Positions 7,580-15,006 of a stretch of 21,490 nt of DNA are shown in pieces. The DNA is from Candidatus Fermentithermobacillaceae bacterium (GTDB lineage Bacteria; Bacillota; Sulfobacillia; Fermentithermobacillales; Fermentithermobacillaceae), in NCBI GenBank assembly GCA_012842105.1, contig DUTL01000261.1, forward strand, positions 1-21,490, given 5' to 3'. Positions within the stretch are counted from its first letter, which is position 1. Every line of letters begins with the position of its first letter. The notes under the pieces are model-generated. The model did no database searches and had not been told where the DNA came from. It worked only from the letters and a program-made list of their open reading frames with translations. Both the position numbers and the translations under genes were made by a program.

Positions 7580-8906
7580 TCCAGAGAGTCGAATTGAGCT
7601 TATAAGAAAAGAGAGAAGATTGCCTCTTCCAGGCGAGGTCCTGGTCAAACCGGGAGATATCGTATTCCCGGACACGCCTGTTGCCAAGATAGCCCTCAGG
7701 CCCGGTATTCCTTGGGTTATTCCGGCTTCCAGGTTGCTTGGTATACAACCTTCAGAACTGGGAAAATCCATGCTGAAGAAAGTTGGCGACCGGGTTAAGA
7801 CCCAGGATGTCATTGCCAGGGCTGAACAAGGATTGTACGGTAGAAAGGAAATCGGGTCACCTACAGATGGCGTAATTGAAGATATATCCAATCGTTCAGG
7901 AAGAATTACAATCCGGGAAGAATTCGGCAGGGAGGAGCCACCTGTAACCTTCGATGTGGCTTTTGAGATTAAGTGTAAACCTGGAGAACTTCCCATGCAC
8001 ATGCTAAGGCAGATAGGCCAGGAAATCAAGCGAGGGCAGATGATTGCCAAGAAAGGCGAAGCACAGGCTTTCTTCACTAAGACTGCGATAGCTCCGGTAT
8101 CCGGGATCATATCTAAGATTGACACGGAGACAGGCAGGGTAACAATTGCCAGGCCGTTCAAAGAAGTTGTGGCCAATGCATACGTACAAGGAACTGTATC
8201 TGAGATTATTGAAAACCGAGGGTGTATCGTTGACACTCCGGGAGTTAGCCTGAACGGGGTTTTTGGGTTAGGTCAAGAAACTTACGGCGAACTGAGAATG
8301 GTTACAAAGAGCCCTGATCAGGTGCTTGAACCTGACATGATAACCGAAGACTGCAAAGACAAGATTATCATTGGAGGGTCATTTGCTACCAATGAGGCCC
8401 TATCCCGGGCACTCGAAGTAGGCGTAAAGGGAGTGGTCACAGGCACGGTTAACTACTTCAATCTGACCCAATCTCTTGGAGTCAAACTCGGTGTGGGTAT
8501 AACGGGCCAGGAAGATATCGATATAACGGTTATCTTGATGGAGGGTTTTGGCCACCTGGCTATGCGAAAGGAAGCGTGGGAAACCCTGGCTGCCCTTGAA
8601 GGGAAGATGGCTTCTATAAATGGAGCAACCCAAATTAGGGCAGGGGCGATAAGGCCTGAAGTCATCGTTCCTTTCCCCGATTATGACGGTGATCTTGCTG
8701 ACGAAACCGAATTCGATGCTGATTTGCGGGTAGGAATGAACGTGCGGATAGTCAACGAACCCTATTTTGGGGCCACCGGAAGAATTGTTGAGATCAAACG
8801 AGAACCTGTATCAATCGAAACCGAAGCAAAAGTTCCTGTGGTCAAAGTTGAACTTTCAGATATGACTCAAGTTTTTGTTCCGAGGGCTAATGTAGAATTG
8901 TTCTAG
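7548..8906 (+). CDS. Barrel-sandwich (lipoyl-like) and KOW-like domain protein, partner of MutL-like copy 1
   Basis: A 452-residue soluble protein with no established function that I know of. The N-terminal part has barrel-sandwich-hybrid half-motifs (GEVLVKPGDIVFPDTPVA at 29-46, then a VGD...SPTDGVI segment). Residues 76-122 are repeated at 152-201 (MLKKVGDRV...SPTDGVIEDI...GRITI against MLRQIGQEI...APVSGIISKI...GRVTI), an internal duplication. Neither repeat has the MKM or DKA lysine of a true biotinyl/lipoyl carrier. The middle (about 272-376) has IIIGGS, GITGQEDIDITVI, EGFG and INGATQIRAGAIRPEVIVP. The C-terminus (about 395-452) is KOW/SH3-like: VRIVNEPYFGATGRIVEI, ending VPRANVELF. GTG 7548 follows AAAGGAGGGG (7532-7541) and overlaps the MutL-like stop by 32 nt, so the two are translationally coupled and probably act together. 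Confidence 0.72.
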   Translation: MAASSVYSPDSPESRIELIRKERRLPLPGEVLVKPGDIVFPDTPVAKIALRPGIPWVIPASRLLGIQPSELGKSMLKKVGDRVKTQDVIARAEQGLYGRKEIGSPTDGVIEDISNRSGRITIREEFGREEPPVTFDVAFEIKCKPGELPMHMLRQIGQEIKRGQMIAKKGEAQAFFTKTAIAPVSGIISKIDTETGRVTIARPFKEVVANAYVQGTVSEIIENRGCIVDTPGVSLNGVFGLGQETYGELRMVTKSPDQVLEPDMITEDCKDKIIIGGSFATNEALSRALEVGVKGVVTGTVNYFNLTQSLGVKLGVGITGQEDIDITVILMEGFGHLAMRKEAWETLAALEGKMASINGATQIRAGAIRPEVIVPFPDYDGDLADETEFDADLRVGMNVRIVNEPYFGATGRIVEIKREPVSIETEAKVPVVKVELSDMTQVFVPRANVELF

Positions 8907-9070
8907 ATAGGCAGGCGATTCCTGCAACCTGTTTTGGAGTATCCGAGATGTTTGCCGTTGGCCGGGTACGTGAAACGCCTATGGAACTAAAAGGTTGCGG
9001 AGAATTGGTTGAACTATTGTAAAATAGACACAATGCTATCAGTTATCATAAGAGCGGGGAGGTTTGACAG
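8907..9070 (+). promoter_or_regulatory. Intergenic region before the 134-residue gene, possible weak promoter
   Basis: The 164-nt gap contains a degenerate copy of the intergenic motif (GCAGGC at 8911-8916, TGGAGTAT at 8935-8942, spacing longer than elsewhere). It also holds a -10-like TAAAAT at 9020-9025, with TTGCGG at 8995-9000 as the nearest -35-like hexamer; the 19-nt spacing makes this a weak promoter at best. The start region is marked by GGGGAGG at 9057-9063. No terminator hairpin is visible after the upstream gene, so read-through from the first module is possible. Confidence 0.25.
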
Positions 9071-9475
9071 ATGATTCAATTTCGCGAACCCATTGATGAA
9101 AAACGGCGAGATGAGCTGTTAGATGCCATTGCAAAGAAGATCAAGCAATATGGGCTTGCGGTTCCTGCTATTTTTTTCCTTGAGATGAACAAGCCGTTTA
9201 GTTATATAGGTGGACAGGCCATGCATTTTTTTGCGCCGGTGGTTGGGGTGTTCTTTGAGACCTTTGAAGACTATGCTTACTTTTTTGATGACAGGCAAAA
9301 CGTAGAACTGCTAATCCAGCGGATTGAAGCTATTGCCATGGAAGAAGAGGAAGAGAAGAGGCAGCGGAAGGCTCTAAAGGAGACGTCCCGGAAGCGAAAG
9401 GCAGAGGCATCCATGCTGGACGATGCGCTCAAGATGGAGCCTGACGGCAAAGCCCCGGATAATGGCGGGAATTAA
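9071..9475 (+). CDS. Small hypothetical protein between the two MutL modules
   Basis: A 134-residue protein of unknown function. It has a charged helical start (about 1-26), then a hydrophobic, aromatic-rich core AIFFLEMNKPFSYIGGQAM followed by FFAPVVGVFF (about 33-63). Next is an acidic/aromatic stretch EDYAYFFDDRQNVELLIQRIE (about 66-86) and a strongly charged C-terminal tail rich in Glu, Lys and Arg (about 90-115) that looks like a helix or coiled coil. The core is too interrupted for a confident membrane helix; a peripheral or partly buried role is possible. ATG 9071 follows GGGGAGG at 9057-9063. Its position between two paralogous ATPase/partner modules suggests a shared function, but I cannot name it. 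Confidence 0.65.
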   Translation: MIQFREPIDEKRRDELLDAIAKKIKQYGLAVPAIFFLEMNKPFSYIGGQAMHFFAPVVGVFFETFEDYAYFFDDRQNVELLIQRIEAIAMEEEEEKRQRKALKETSRKRKAEASMLDDALKMEPDGKAPDNGGN

Positions 9476-9571
9476 TTCAGATGCAAGAGGATTTTGCATA
9501 GCAAATGTCGTATTTAGCCATGTGGCATTGTTTTATGTTTTGACGGTGGCAGTGAGGGAGGGGAAGAGTTA
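9476..9571 (+). promoter_or_regulatory. Intergenic leader with candidate motif before MutL-like copy 2
   Basis: The gap contains AGGA (9488-9491) and, 16 nt later, TCGTAT (9508-9513), matching the pattern seen upstream of the membrane protein gene. The Shine-Dalgarno GGGAGGGG lies at 9556-9563. There is no visible terminator after the 134-residue gene. Function of the motif is unknown and the match is by eye. Confidence 0.3.
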
Positions 9572-11428
9572 GTGCAGGAGCATACTAATGCGTTTGAGCC
9601 GGACAGGGAGATAAACTCCGTGCTGGCTACTGACTGCGGTTCCACAACGACTAAAGCTATTCTTATTGAGAAGGTTGGCGATGAATACCGTCTGGTTGTG
9701 CGGGGCGAAGCTCCGACAACTGTTGAAGCGCCTTTTGAAGACGTTACAATGGGTGCAAGAAATGCTATCAGGGAAATTGAGGAACTCACCGGTAGGAAAT
9801 TTCTTAACGACCAAGGGGTGATCACTCCAACGCAACCTGACGGTACAGGTGTAGACATTTATATGTCCACCTCTTCTGCTGGCGGCGGGCTCCAGATGAT
9901 GGTGGCGGGCGTGGTTAAGACCATGACTGCCGAATCTGCAGCCAGAGCTGCTCTTGGAGCCGGGGCAATCGTAATGGACGTTATCTCAGTGGATGACGGG
10001 CGGAAATCCCACGAGAAGATTCAGCGAATCAGGCATCTCCGGCCAGACATGATTCTTCTTTCCGGAGGAATTGACGGTGGTACAATCACTCACGTCGCTG
10101 AGATCGGTGAGTTGATTTCAGCCGCTGAGCCCAAGCCCAGGCTTGGCATCGGTTACAGGCTGCCAATTATTTATGCAGGCAACAAGCATGCAAGGAAACA
10201 CATTAGTAATATCCTCGGCGAGAAGACAGACCTAAGAATTGTAGACAACCTGCGGCCTGTTCTTGAAATGGAACTACTTGGGCCGGCAAGAGAAGAGATT
10301 CACAACCTCTTCATGGAGCACGTCATGGCTCAGGCGCCTGGTTACAACAAACTTATGGAGTGGACCCCAATACCGATCATGCCTACCCCCGGGGCGGTTG
10401 GCGCTTGCATGCAAACAGCATCCAGTGAATATGACATGAGCGTCATAGGGGTCGACGCCGGAGGCGCTACCACTGACGTATTTTCAGTGTTTGGTGAGTT
10501 TTTTAACAGGACTGTTTCAGCCAACCTGGGTATGAGCTATTCTATTTGTAATGTTCTGCTCGAGGCCGGCGTAAGCAATATTCTTAGGTGGATTCCCTTT
10601 TCCATTGAGGAAGGGGCTCTCAGGAACAGGATTAGAAACAAGATGATTCGCCCTACGACTATTCCTCAGACTCTTGACGAATTAATCATTGAACAGGCTA
10701 TTGCCAGAGAAGCTTTGCGTCTTGCATTTGAACACCACAAAAGCCTGGCAGTTGGGCTTAGAGGTATACACAGGCAAAGGACCATTGGAGATACCTTTGA
10801 ACAATCGGGAAGCGGCGAGACGTACATTGACATGGCCGAACTCGGCATGCTTATTGGCTCAGGGGGAGTCTTGTCTCACGCACCCAGGCGGGCGCAAGCT
10901 GCCATGATGCTGTTGGATGCTTTCCAGCCCGAATCCAAAACCATGCTGGCGGTTGACTCAATCTTTATGATGCCACAACTGGGTATTCTGGCGTCTATCC
11001 ACCCGAAAGCATCCATGCAGGTTTTTGACAGGGACTGCTTGGTCAAACTTGGATCGTCGATTGCTCCCGTAGGGCCCAACGGTTCAGTTAAGTTCGGTGA
11101 ACCGTGCCTGAAGGTGACGTTTGATTTTGAAGGCGAAACCATTGAAGAATCAGTGCCTTTCGGTTCCTTGAAGTTGGTCCCGATTCCCGAAAACAAGACT
11201 ACCGAAGTTGTTATTCACCCCGCCCGTCACTTTGACGTAGGTAGGGGCTATGGGCATGACCTCGAAACAACTGTCAACGGCGGGGTAGTGGGAGTGATTA
11301 TCGATTGCAGAGGGCGTCCGGTTGCCCTCCCGGAGGATGTACAAGAGCGGAACTTGAAATTGGTAGAGTGGTTTATTGCGATGAATATGTATCCGGAAGA
11401 ATCACTCAGGAAATATGCACAGATTTAG
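9572..11428 (+). CDS. MutL/GlmL-family ASKHA ATPase, copy 2
   Basis: A 618-residue paralogue of the gene at 5684, alignable nearly end to end. Nucleotide motifs are LATDCGSTTTKAIL (18-31), IGVDAGGATTDVF (292-304) and IGSGGVLSHAPRR (427-439). Shared blocks include GDEYRLVVRGEAPTTVEAP, STSSAGGGLQMMVAG, ILLSGGIDGG, HVMAQAPGY, TVSANLGMSYSICNVL, RPTTIPQTL and AVDSIFMMPQLG. The start GTG 9572 follows GGGAGGGG (9556-9563) at about 8-nt spacing. It lacks the C-terminal extension of copy 1 (the KEEDTKGGEKRGGLFSLFTR tail). The partner gene begins 16 nt after its stop with its own strong Shine-Dalgarno. Family assignment is firm; whether it reactivates a cobalamin mutase encoded elsewhere or has another client cannot be told here. 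Confidence 0.88.
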   Translation: MQEHTNAFEPDREINSVLATDCGSTTTKAILIEKVGDEYRLVVRGEAPTTVEAPFEDVTMGARNAIREIEELTGRKFLNDQGVITPTQPDGTGVDIYMSTSSAGGGLQMMVAGVVKTMTAESAARAALGAGAIVMDVISVDDGRKSHEKIQRIRHLRPDMILLSGGIDGGTITHVAEIGELISAAEPKPRLGIGYRLPIIYAGNKHARKHISNILGEKTDLRIVDNLRPVLEMELLGPAREEIHNLFMEHVMAQAPGYNKLMEWTPIPIMPTPGAVGACMQTASSEYDMSVIGVDAGGATTDVFSVFGEFFNRTVSANLGMSYSICNVLLEAGVSNILRWIPFSIEEGALRNRIRNKMIRPTTIPQTLDELIIEQAIAREALRLAFEHHKSLAVGLRGIHRQRTIGDTFEQSGSGETYIDMAELGMLIGSGGVLSHAPRRAQAAMMLLDAFQPESKTMLAVDSIFMMPQLGILASIHPKASMQVFDRDCLVKLGSSIAPVGPNGSVKFGEPCLKVTFDFEGETIEESVPFGSLKLVPIPENKTTEVVIHPARHFDVGRGYGHDLETTVNGGVVGVIIDCRGRPVALPEDVQERNLKLVEWFIAMNMYPEESLRKYAQI

Positions 11429-11444
11429 GGGAGGGAAGGTATAG

Positions 11445-12566
11445 ATGGCACACGCATATACACCTGGACTCAAGGTTACTGAAAAAGCGGTGATCACCAA
11501 GACACGCCGCCTTCCTATCCTCGGCGAAGTGTTGGTTGAGAAAGGACAGGCGGTTTCTCCTCACACAATTGTGGCGAAAACGGATATTCCCGGCAATCCA
11601 CAGACTGTCAATGTGGCAAACGTATTGGGCGTCGATCCTGAGGACATTGTCGATTTCATGAAGAAATCAGAAGGCGATTCTGTTAAGAAGGGCGAACTTT
11701 TGGCGGAATACAAGTCGTTTTTCGGCCTCATTAGGCATCACGTAGAATCGCCTACTGACGGGACTATTGAGATGATCTCCTCAGTTACAGGGCAGGTCAC
11801 TTTACGTGAACCACCTGTTCCCATTGAGATTGATGCTTATGTCGACGGAATTGTTGAGGAGGTGCTTCCCAAAGAGGGAGTTATCGTAAAGACGGAAGGC
11901 GCCTTTATTCAGGGTATTTTTGGAGTTGGAGGAGAAGCCCAGGGGGTTATTCGAGTTGCAGTAGACAATCCCGGTGACGTGCTGGACGCTTCGTGCATCA
12001 AGGAAGACGACAAAGGGAAGATACTGATAGGCGGCTCGCTGGTTACGGCTGATGCCATTAAGAAAGCAGGAGAACTAGGTGCCAAAGGGATTGTGGTAGG
12101 CGGGATAATCGACACGGACTTAATCGATTACCTTGGTTTTGATATTGGCGTGGCTATTACCGGACATGAGGATGTTCCGGTTACTGTGATTATCACCGAA
12201 GGTTTTGGCAAGATGAAAATGGCAGATCGTACCTTTGGGCTGCTTAATGAGCTGAACGGCTTCAAGGCTTCAATAAACGGGGCAACACAGATTCGTGCAG
12301 GGGTTATGCGCCCTGAGATCATTGTGCCCGGTTATGAAGCAGGGGTGCGTAGCGATTTGCTAGATCTTACCAAGGGGCTTGTGCCCGGAACGCCAATTAG
12401 AATTATCAGGGAGCCTTATTTCGGAATTCTGGCTGAGATAGTTGAATTGCCGCCTGAACTTGAGGTAATTGAGTCTGAGGCCAGGGTAAGAATCCTACGA
12501 GCCAGGCTTGAAGACGGCACTGTTGTAACTGTACCCAGGGCCAATGTAGAGATGATCGAAGGCTAG
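11445..12566 (+). CDS. Barrel-sandwich (lipoyl-like) and KOW-like domain protein, partner of MutL-like copy 2
   Basis: A 373-residue paralogue of the protein at 7548. The N-terminal half has one barrel-sandwich unit (LGEVLVEKGQAVSPHTIVAK, then GDSVKKGELLAE and HHVESPTDGTIEMIS, about 27-120) where copy 1 has a duplicated one; this accounts for the 79-residue length difference. The middle keeps ILIGGS (193-198), AITGHEDVPVTVI, EGFGKM and INGATQIRAGVMRPEIIVP (277-295). The C-terminus (about 315-373) is KOW/SH3-like: IRIIREPYFGILAEIVEL, ending VPRANVEMIEG. No carrier lysine of the MKM type is in the hairpin. ATG 11445 follows GGGGAGGGAAGG at 11429-11440. It is the last gene before a strong terminator. 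Function unknown; the conserved pairing with MutL-like ATPases suggests a complex. Confidence 0.72.
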   Translation: MAHAYTPGLKVTEKAVITKTRRLPILGEVLVEKGQAVSPHTIVAKTDIPGNPQTVNVANVLGVDPEDIVDFMKKSEGDSVKKGELLAEYKSFFGLIRHHVESPTDGTIEMISSVTGQVTLREPPVPIEIDAYVDGIVEEVLPKEGVIVKTEGAFIQGIFGVGGEAQGVIRVAVDNPGDVLDASCIKEDDKGKILIGGSLVTADAIKKAGELGAKGIVVGGIIDTDLIDYLGFDIGVAITGHEDVPVTVIITEGFGKMKMADRTFGLLNELNGFKASINGATQIRAGVMRPEIIVPGYEAGVRSDLLDLTKGLVPGTPIRIIREPYFGILAEIVELPPELEVIESEARVRILRARLEDGTVVTVPRANVEMIEG

Positions 12567-12589
12567 AAGCCGGGTTGTGGAAATAGTAC

Positions 12590-12622
12590 CAAAAGGAGAG
12601 GATTCCCTCTCCTTTTGTTTTT
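12590..12622 (+). terminator. Strong rho-independent terminator after MutL module 2
   Basis: A perfect 12-bp stem, CAAAAGGAGAGG (12590-12601) and CCTCTCCTTTTG (12606-12617), closes on a 4-nt ATTC loop and is followed by TTTTT (12618-12622). It lies 23 nt after the stop of the second partner gene, so it ends the module operon. Confidence 0.92.
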
Positions 12623-12819
12623 GGCACACAATGGCAATACTGAGTTACGGGTACGTTATATGAGCATCCTTTTTGTTTCGAGATAAAGGGATAAAATGTT
12701 TGGGTGAAGAACAAAGTTAAGCGCATGGATGTTTGTGATATTGATACCCAAGAGATGCAATATTGAACGATACCGAGAAAGGGGGAACTTGAAAGTAGGC
12801 GCTTTGGAGACAGCCTACA

Positions 12820-13770
12820 ATGGCCATGAACCAACAGTTGTTTCGTGAATTTATGGATGAACATGTGATTCCTTTCAAGATTAAGTTAGACGATTTCCTT
12901 CCTGTGATCTTAGGTGTACGCAGAGCCGGGCAGATAGTAATGCCTGCAGAACTACCGGACTCTGGTATCCTGGGTGCCACTATCGACGACAGGTTTCGGC
13001 AGAAAATGGCCGGTGAGAGGCTTCCCGGCGAGTCTTTGACTGATTTCCTCAAGGGCAGGGCCGTTCGGCTGCGGCGTAAGAGCAGGATTCAAGATCTACG
13101 GTTTAAGCTGCAGGCGTTGAGGGATATTTACAGTGACGTTGTTGAAAAGTCAAAGTCGTACCAGGTATACATGTACTGGATAGACAAGTGGGGATTGCAG
13201 CGGAAGGAACTTGAATCCCGTCCAACCATACGGGAGATATATATCTTCAAAGACGAGTCGGCCGCAGTTGAACTTGAGGAACTTCAAGATCTAAGAAAGG
13301 ATATAAGGTACGATTTTGCAAGAAACCCGGATCCTTCTTTGAGCGGCTCATTTCGGGTCTTTCCTGAAGAACATAACGCAGCGTTTTTGAAAAAAGCCGG
13401 ACGCATACTGGGCTTTCCTGCTTGCTGCATAGATAGGTATGTCTTTGACAGGAGTTCAGGGGTTCTGAGCCCGGAAGTGAGGGCCTCAAACCAGATTGTG
13501 CATTCAGAGAGCCCTGATGGTGTAAATGACTATGCATATTTCACCAAGGATTTCTTTCCGTGCCAGCCTGATTGCCCGGAAGCTGTAGCGATAGGCAGGG
13601 CCATCTATGAAGCGTTCCAAGGTATAAATGATGAACTAGCCGGTAGTTACTTGAAGCATGTAGCCGCCAACGTGATGTTGGTCAGGCAGTATCCTGAAAT
13701 CATACAGAAAAGGATGGCGGCCTTGCAGCGGGAAGCAGGATCTGAAGGGGTTGATCCACTTGAGGGGTAA
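12820..13770 (+). CDS. Cys-rich DUF483-like protein
   Basis: A 316-residue protein without known function. The N-terminal 130 residues are basic and helical (RRKSRIQDLRFKLQALRDIY). The C-terminal part has a GFPACCIDRYVFDR motif (Cys202, Cys203) and, 45 residues on, FFPCQPDCPEAVAIGRAIYE (Cys248, Cys252). This CC...PCxPxCxxAxxIG pattern is what I associate with DUF483-like proteins and looks like a metal or Fe-S site. ATG 12820 lies 9 nt after GGAGA (12806-12810); an ATG at 12826 is an in-frame alternative. The gene overlaps the uracil-DNA glycosylase start, so it heads a tightly packed run UDG - tsaE - tsaB - rimI. The 250-nt gap before it holds the terminator and no clear promoter; TAAAAT at 12692-12697 is a possible -10 without a good -35. 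Family name is tentative. Confidence 0.6.
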   Translation: MAMNQQLFREFMDEHVIPFKIKLDDFLPVILGVRRAGQIVMPAELPDSGILGATIDDRFRQKMAGERLPGESLTDFLKGRAVRLRRKSRIQDLRFKLQALRDIYSDVVEKSKSYQVYMYWIDKWGLQRKELESRPTIREIYIFKDESAAVELEELQDLRKDIRYDFARNPDPSLSGSFRVFPEEHNAAFLKKAGRILGFPACCIDRYVFDRSSGVLSPEVRASNQIVHSESPDGVNDYAYFTKDFFPCQPDCPEAVAIGRAIYEAFQGINDELAGSYLKHVAANVMLVRQYPEIIQKRMAALQREAGSEGVDPLEG

Positions 13771-14482
13771 GCCTGGCGTAGTTCAGCACTCGCTGTTTGA
13801 TGCACATTGCGTACAGGGGCAGGGTAAATTGCCCGGGCAACCGGCCAGACAACCTGTTTCTGGCCTGGAATCACCCAAGCCATGCGCTGAAAACCAATTC
13901 ACAGGGATTGACGATCTTGATATCTTGAGGCAAATTGTGCTTGAATGTAGGCGGTGCCCTTTGAGGCAAGGCGCCAGGGGTGTAGTGTTCGGTGAGGGGA
14001 ACCCCATGGCTGACATAATGTTCATCGGTGAAGGCCCTGGAAGAACAGAAGACGAACTTGGAAAACCCTTTGTAGGGAGGGCCGGGCAGCTTTTGGACCT
14101 TATGCTCAGATCGCATGGGTTTTCAAGAGAAGAAACGTTCATTGCGAACATAGTGAAATGCCGCCCGCCTGGAAACAGGCTTCCTACAACCCAAGAGGTT
14201 GAGGCATGCCTTCCCAATCTGAAGGCACAGGTTCGAATAATACGCCCTAAAATAGTAGTATTGTTAGGAGCTTTGTCTTCTCAGACCTTGGTAGATCCGG
14301 GTTTGAGAGTCACAAGGGATAGGGGTAAGTGGTTTGAGAAAAATGGAATTAACTATCTTGTTACGTTTCATCCTGCCGCAGTGCTGAGAGACGAAAAGCG
14401 CAGGAAGGGGCTTATCTGGGAAGATTTTGCAGGCCTTAAGCTAAAATACGGGCAGTTGTGCAGGCAAAGGGATACCGGCTAA
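13760..14482 (+). CDS. Family 4 (Fe-S) uracil-DNA glycosylase
   Basis: This enzyme removes uracil from DNA in base-excision repair. The catalytic domain (from about residue 50) shows CRRCPL, GEGPGRTEDELGKPFVGRAG, NIVKCRPPGNR, EACLPNL and the TFHPAAVLR motif. Four Cys (63, 66, 134, 150) are spaced C-x2-C and C-x15-C as in 4Fe-4S family 4 enzymes. GEGPG in motif A and HPAA in motif B agree with family 4. A 45-residue N-terminal extension contains QHSLFDA, which fits the QxSLF-type beta-clamp-binding motif. TTG 13760 is preferred (9 nt after AAGGGG 13745-13750); TTG 13751 is possible but abuts that sequence. The start overlaps the stop of the DUF483-like gene, and its stop TAA shares one base with the tsaE ATG. 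The glycosylase identity is firm. Confidence 0.93.
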   Translation: MRGKPGVVQHSLFDAHCVQGQGKLPGQPARQPVSGLESPKPCAENQFTGIDDLDILRQIVLECRRCPLRQGARGVVFGEGNPMADIMFIGEGPGRTEDELGKPFVGRAGQLLDLMLRSHGFSREETFIANIVKCRPPGNRLPTTQEVEACLPNLKAQVRIIRPKIVVLLGALSSQTLVDPGLRVTRDRGKWFEKNGINYLVTFHPAAVLRDEKRRKGLIWEDFAGLKLKYGQLCRQRDTG

Positions 14483-15006
14483 TGTCAGCAAACCGTGAAA
14501 CAGGCAAACGTACTTTGGTGGTTGAATCTCCATGCGAGGCCAGGTTCCTCGGGAGGACCCTGGGCGAGCAGCTTGAGGGCGGCGAGGTTATTCTGATGGC
14601 CGGCTCTCTGGGAGCAGGCAAGACTACTATGGTTCAAGGAATTGCTGTTGGGCTTGGCATACATGAACCTGTTAAGAGCCCAAGTTTTGTTCTGGAGAGG
14701 ATCTACCGGGGTAGGCTGGTGCTTCATCACTTTGATTTCTACAGGCTGAGCCAAGAGGAGGTCATTGAGTCAGGCCTTTTGTACGATATAGAAGATTCGG
14801 CGGTAATAGCCATAGAATGGCCTGAACGTGCCGGTGAAGCGTTGCCTGGATGGACATTGAAAATTAATATTGAATTTCATGAGGTATGCTTGGATCCAGG
14901 GCAGGAGAAATCAATGGATAAGCGTAAGGTTACCCTGGAAAGCACCACTGCAAGGTGGGTAAAGGTTATTGAGAACATTTGGAAAGACAGGAACGAAAAC
15001 AGCTAG
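14482..15006 (+). CDS. tsaE: tRNA threonylcarbamoyladenosine biosynthesis ATPase TsaE
   Basis: TsaE is the P-loop ATPase that works with TsaB and TsaD in making t6A37 on ANN-decoding tRNAs. It shows the Walker A motif GSLGAGKTT (41-49), VKSPSFVLERIYRG, the HHFDFYRL segment and AIEWPERAGEALP, all typical of the family. At 174 residues it is about 20 longer than usual because of a charged C-terminal tail (QEKSMDKRKV and on). ATG 14482 is chosen; it shares a base with the UDG stop (TAATG), and AAAGG lies at 14466-14470. An in-frame TTG at 14458 has less support. The 3' end overlaps the tsaB reading frame by up to about 38 nt. Confidence 0.94.
   Translation: MSANRETGKRTLVVESPCEARFLGRTLGEQLEGGEVILMAGSLGAGKTTMVQGIAVGLGIHEPVKSPSFVLERIYRGRLVLHHFDFYRLSQEEVIESGLLYDIEDSAVIAIEWPERAGEALPGWTLKINIEFHEVCLDPGQEKSMDKRKVTLESTTARWVKVIENIWKDRNENS

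Noticed and set aside
7565..8236. Long antisense open frame (223 codons) opposite the first partner protein
   Set aside because: It lies wholly inside a well-supported + strand gene with a strong ribosome binding site; its translation is Ser/Pro/Ile-rich without motifs, typical of a shadow frame.
7548..8906. Biotin or lipoate carrier function for the partner proteins
   Set aside because: The barrel-sandwich segments have no MKM or DKA lysine at the hairpin where the cofactor would be attached.
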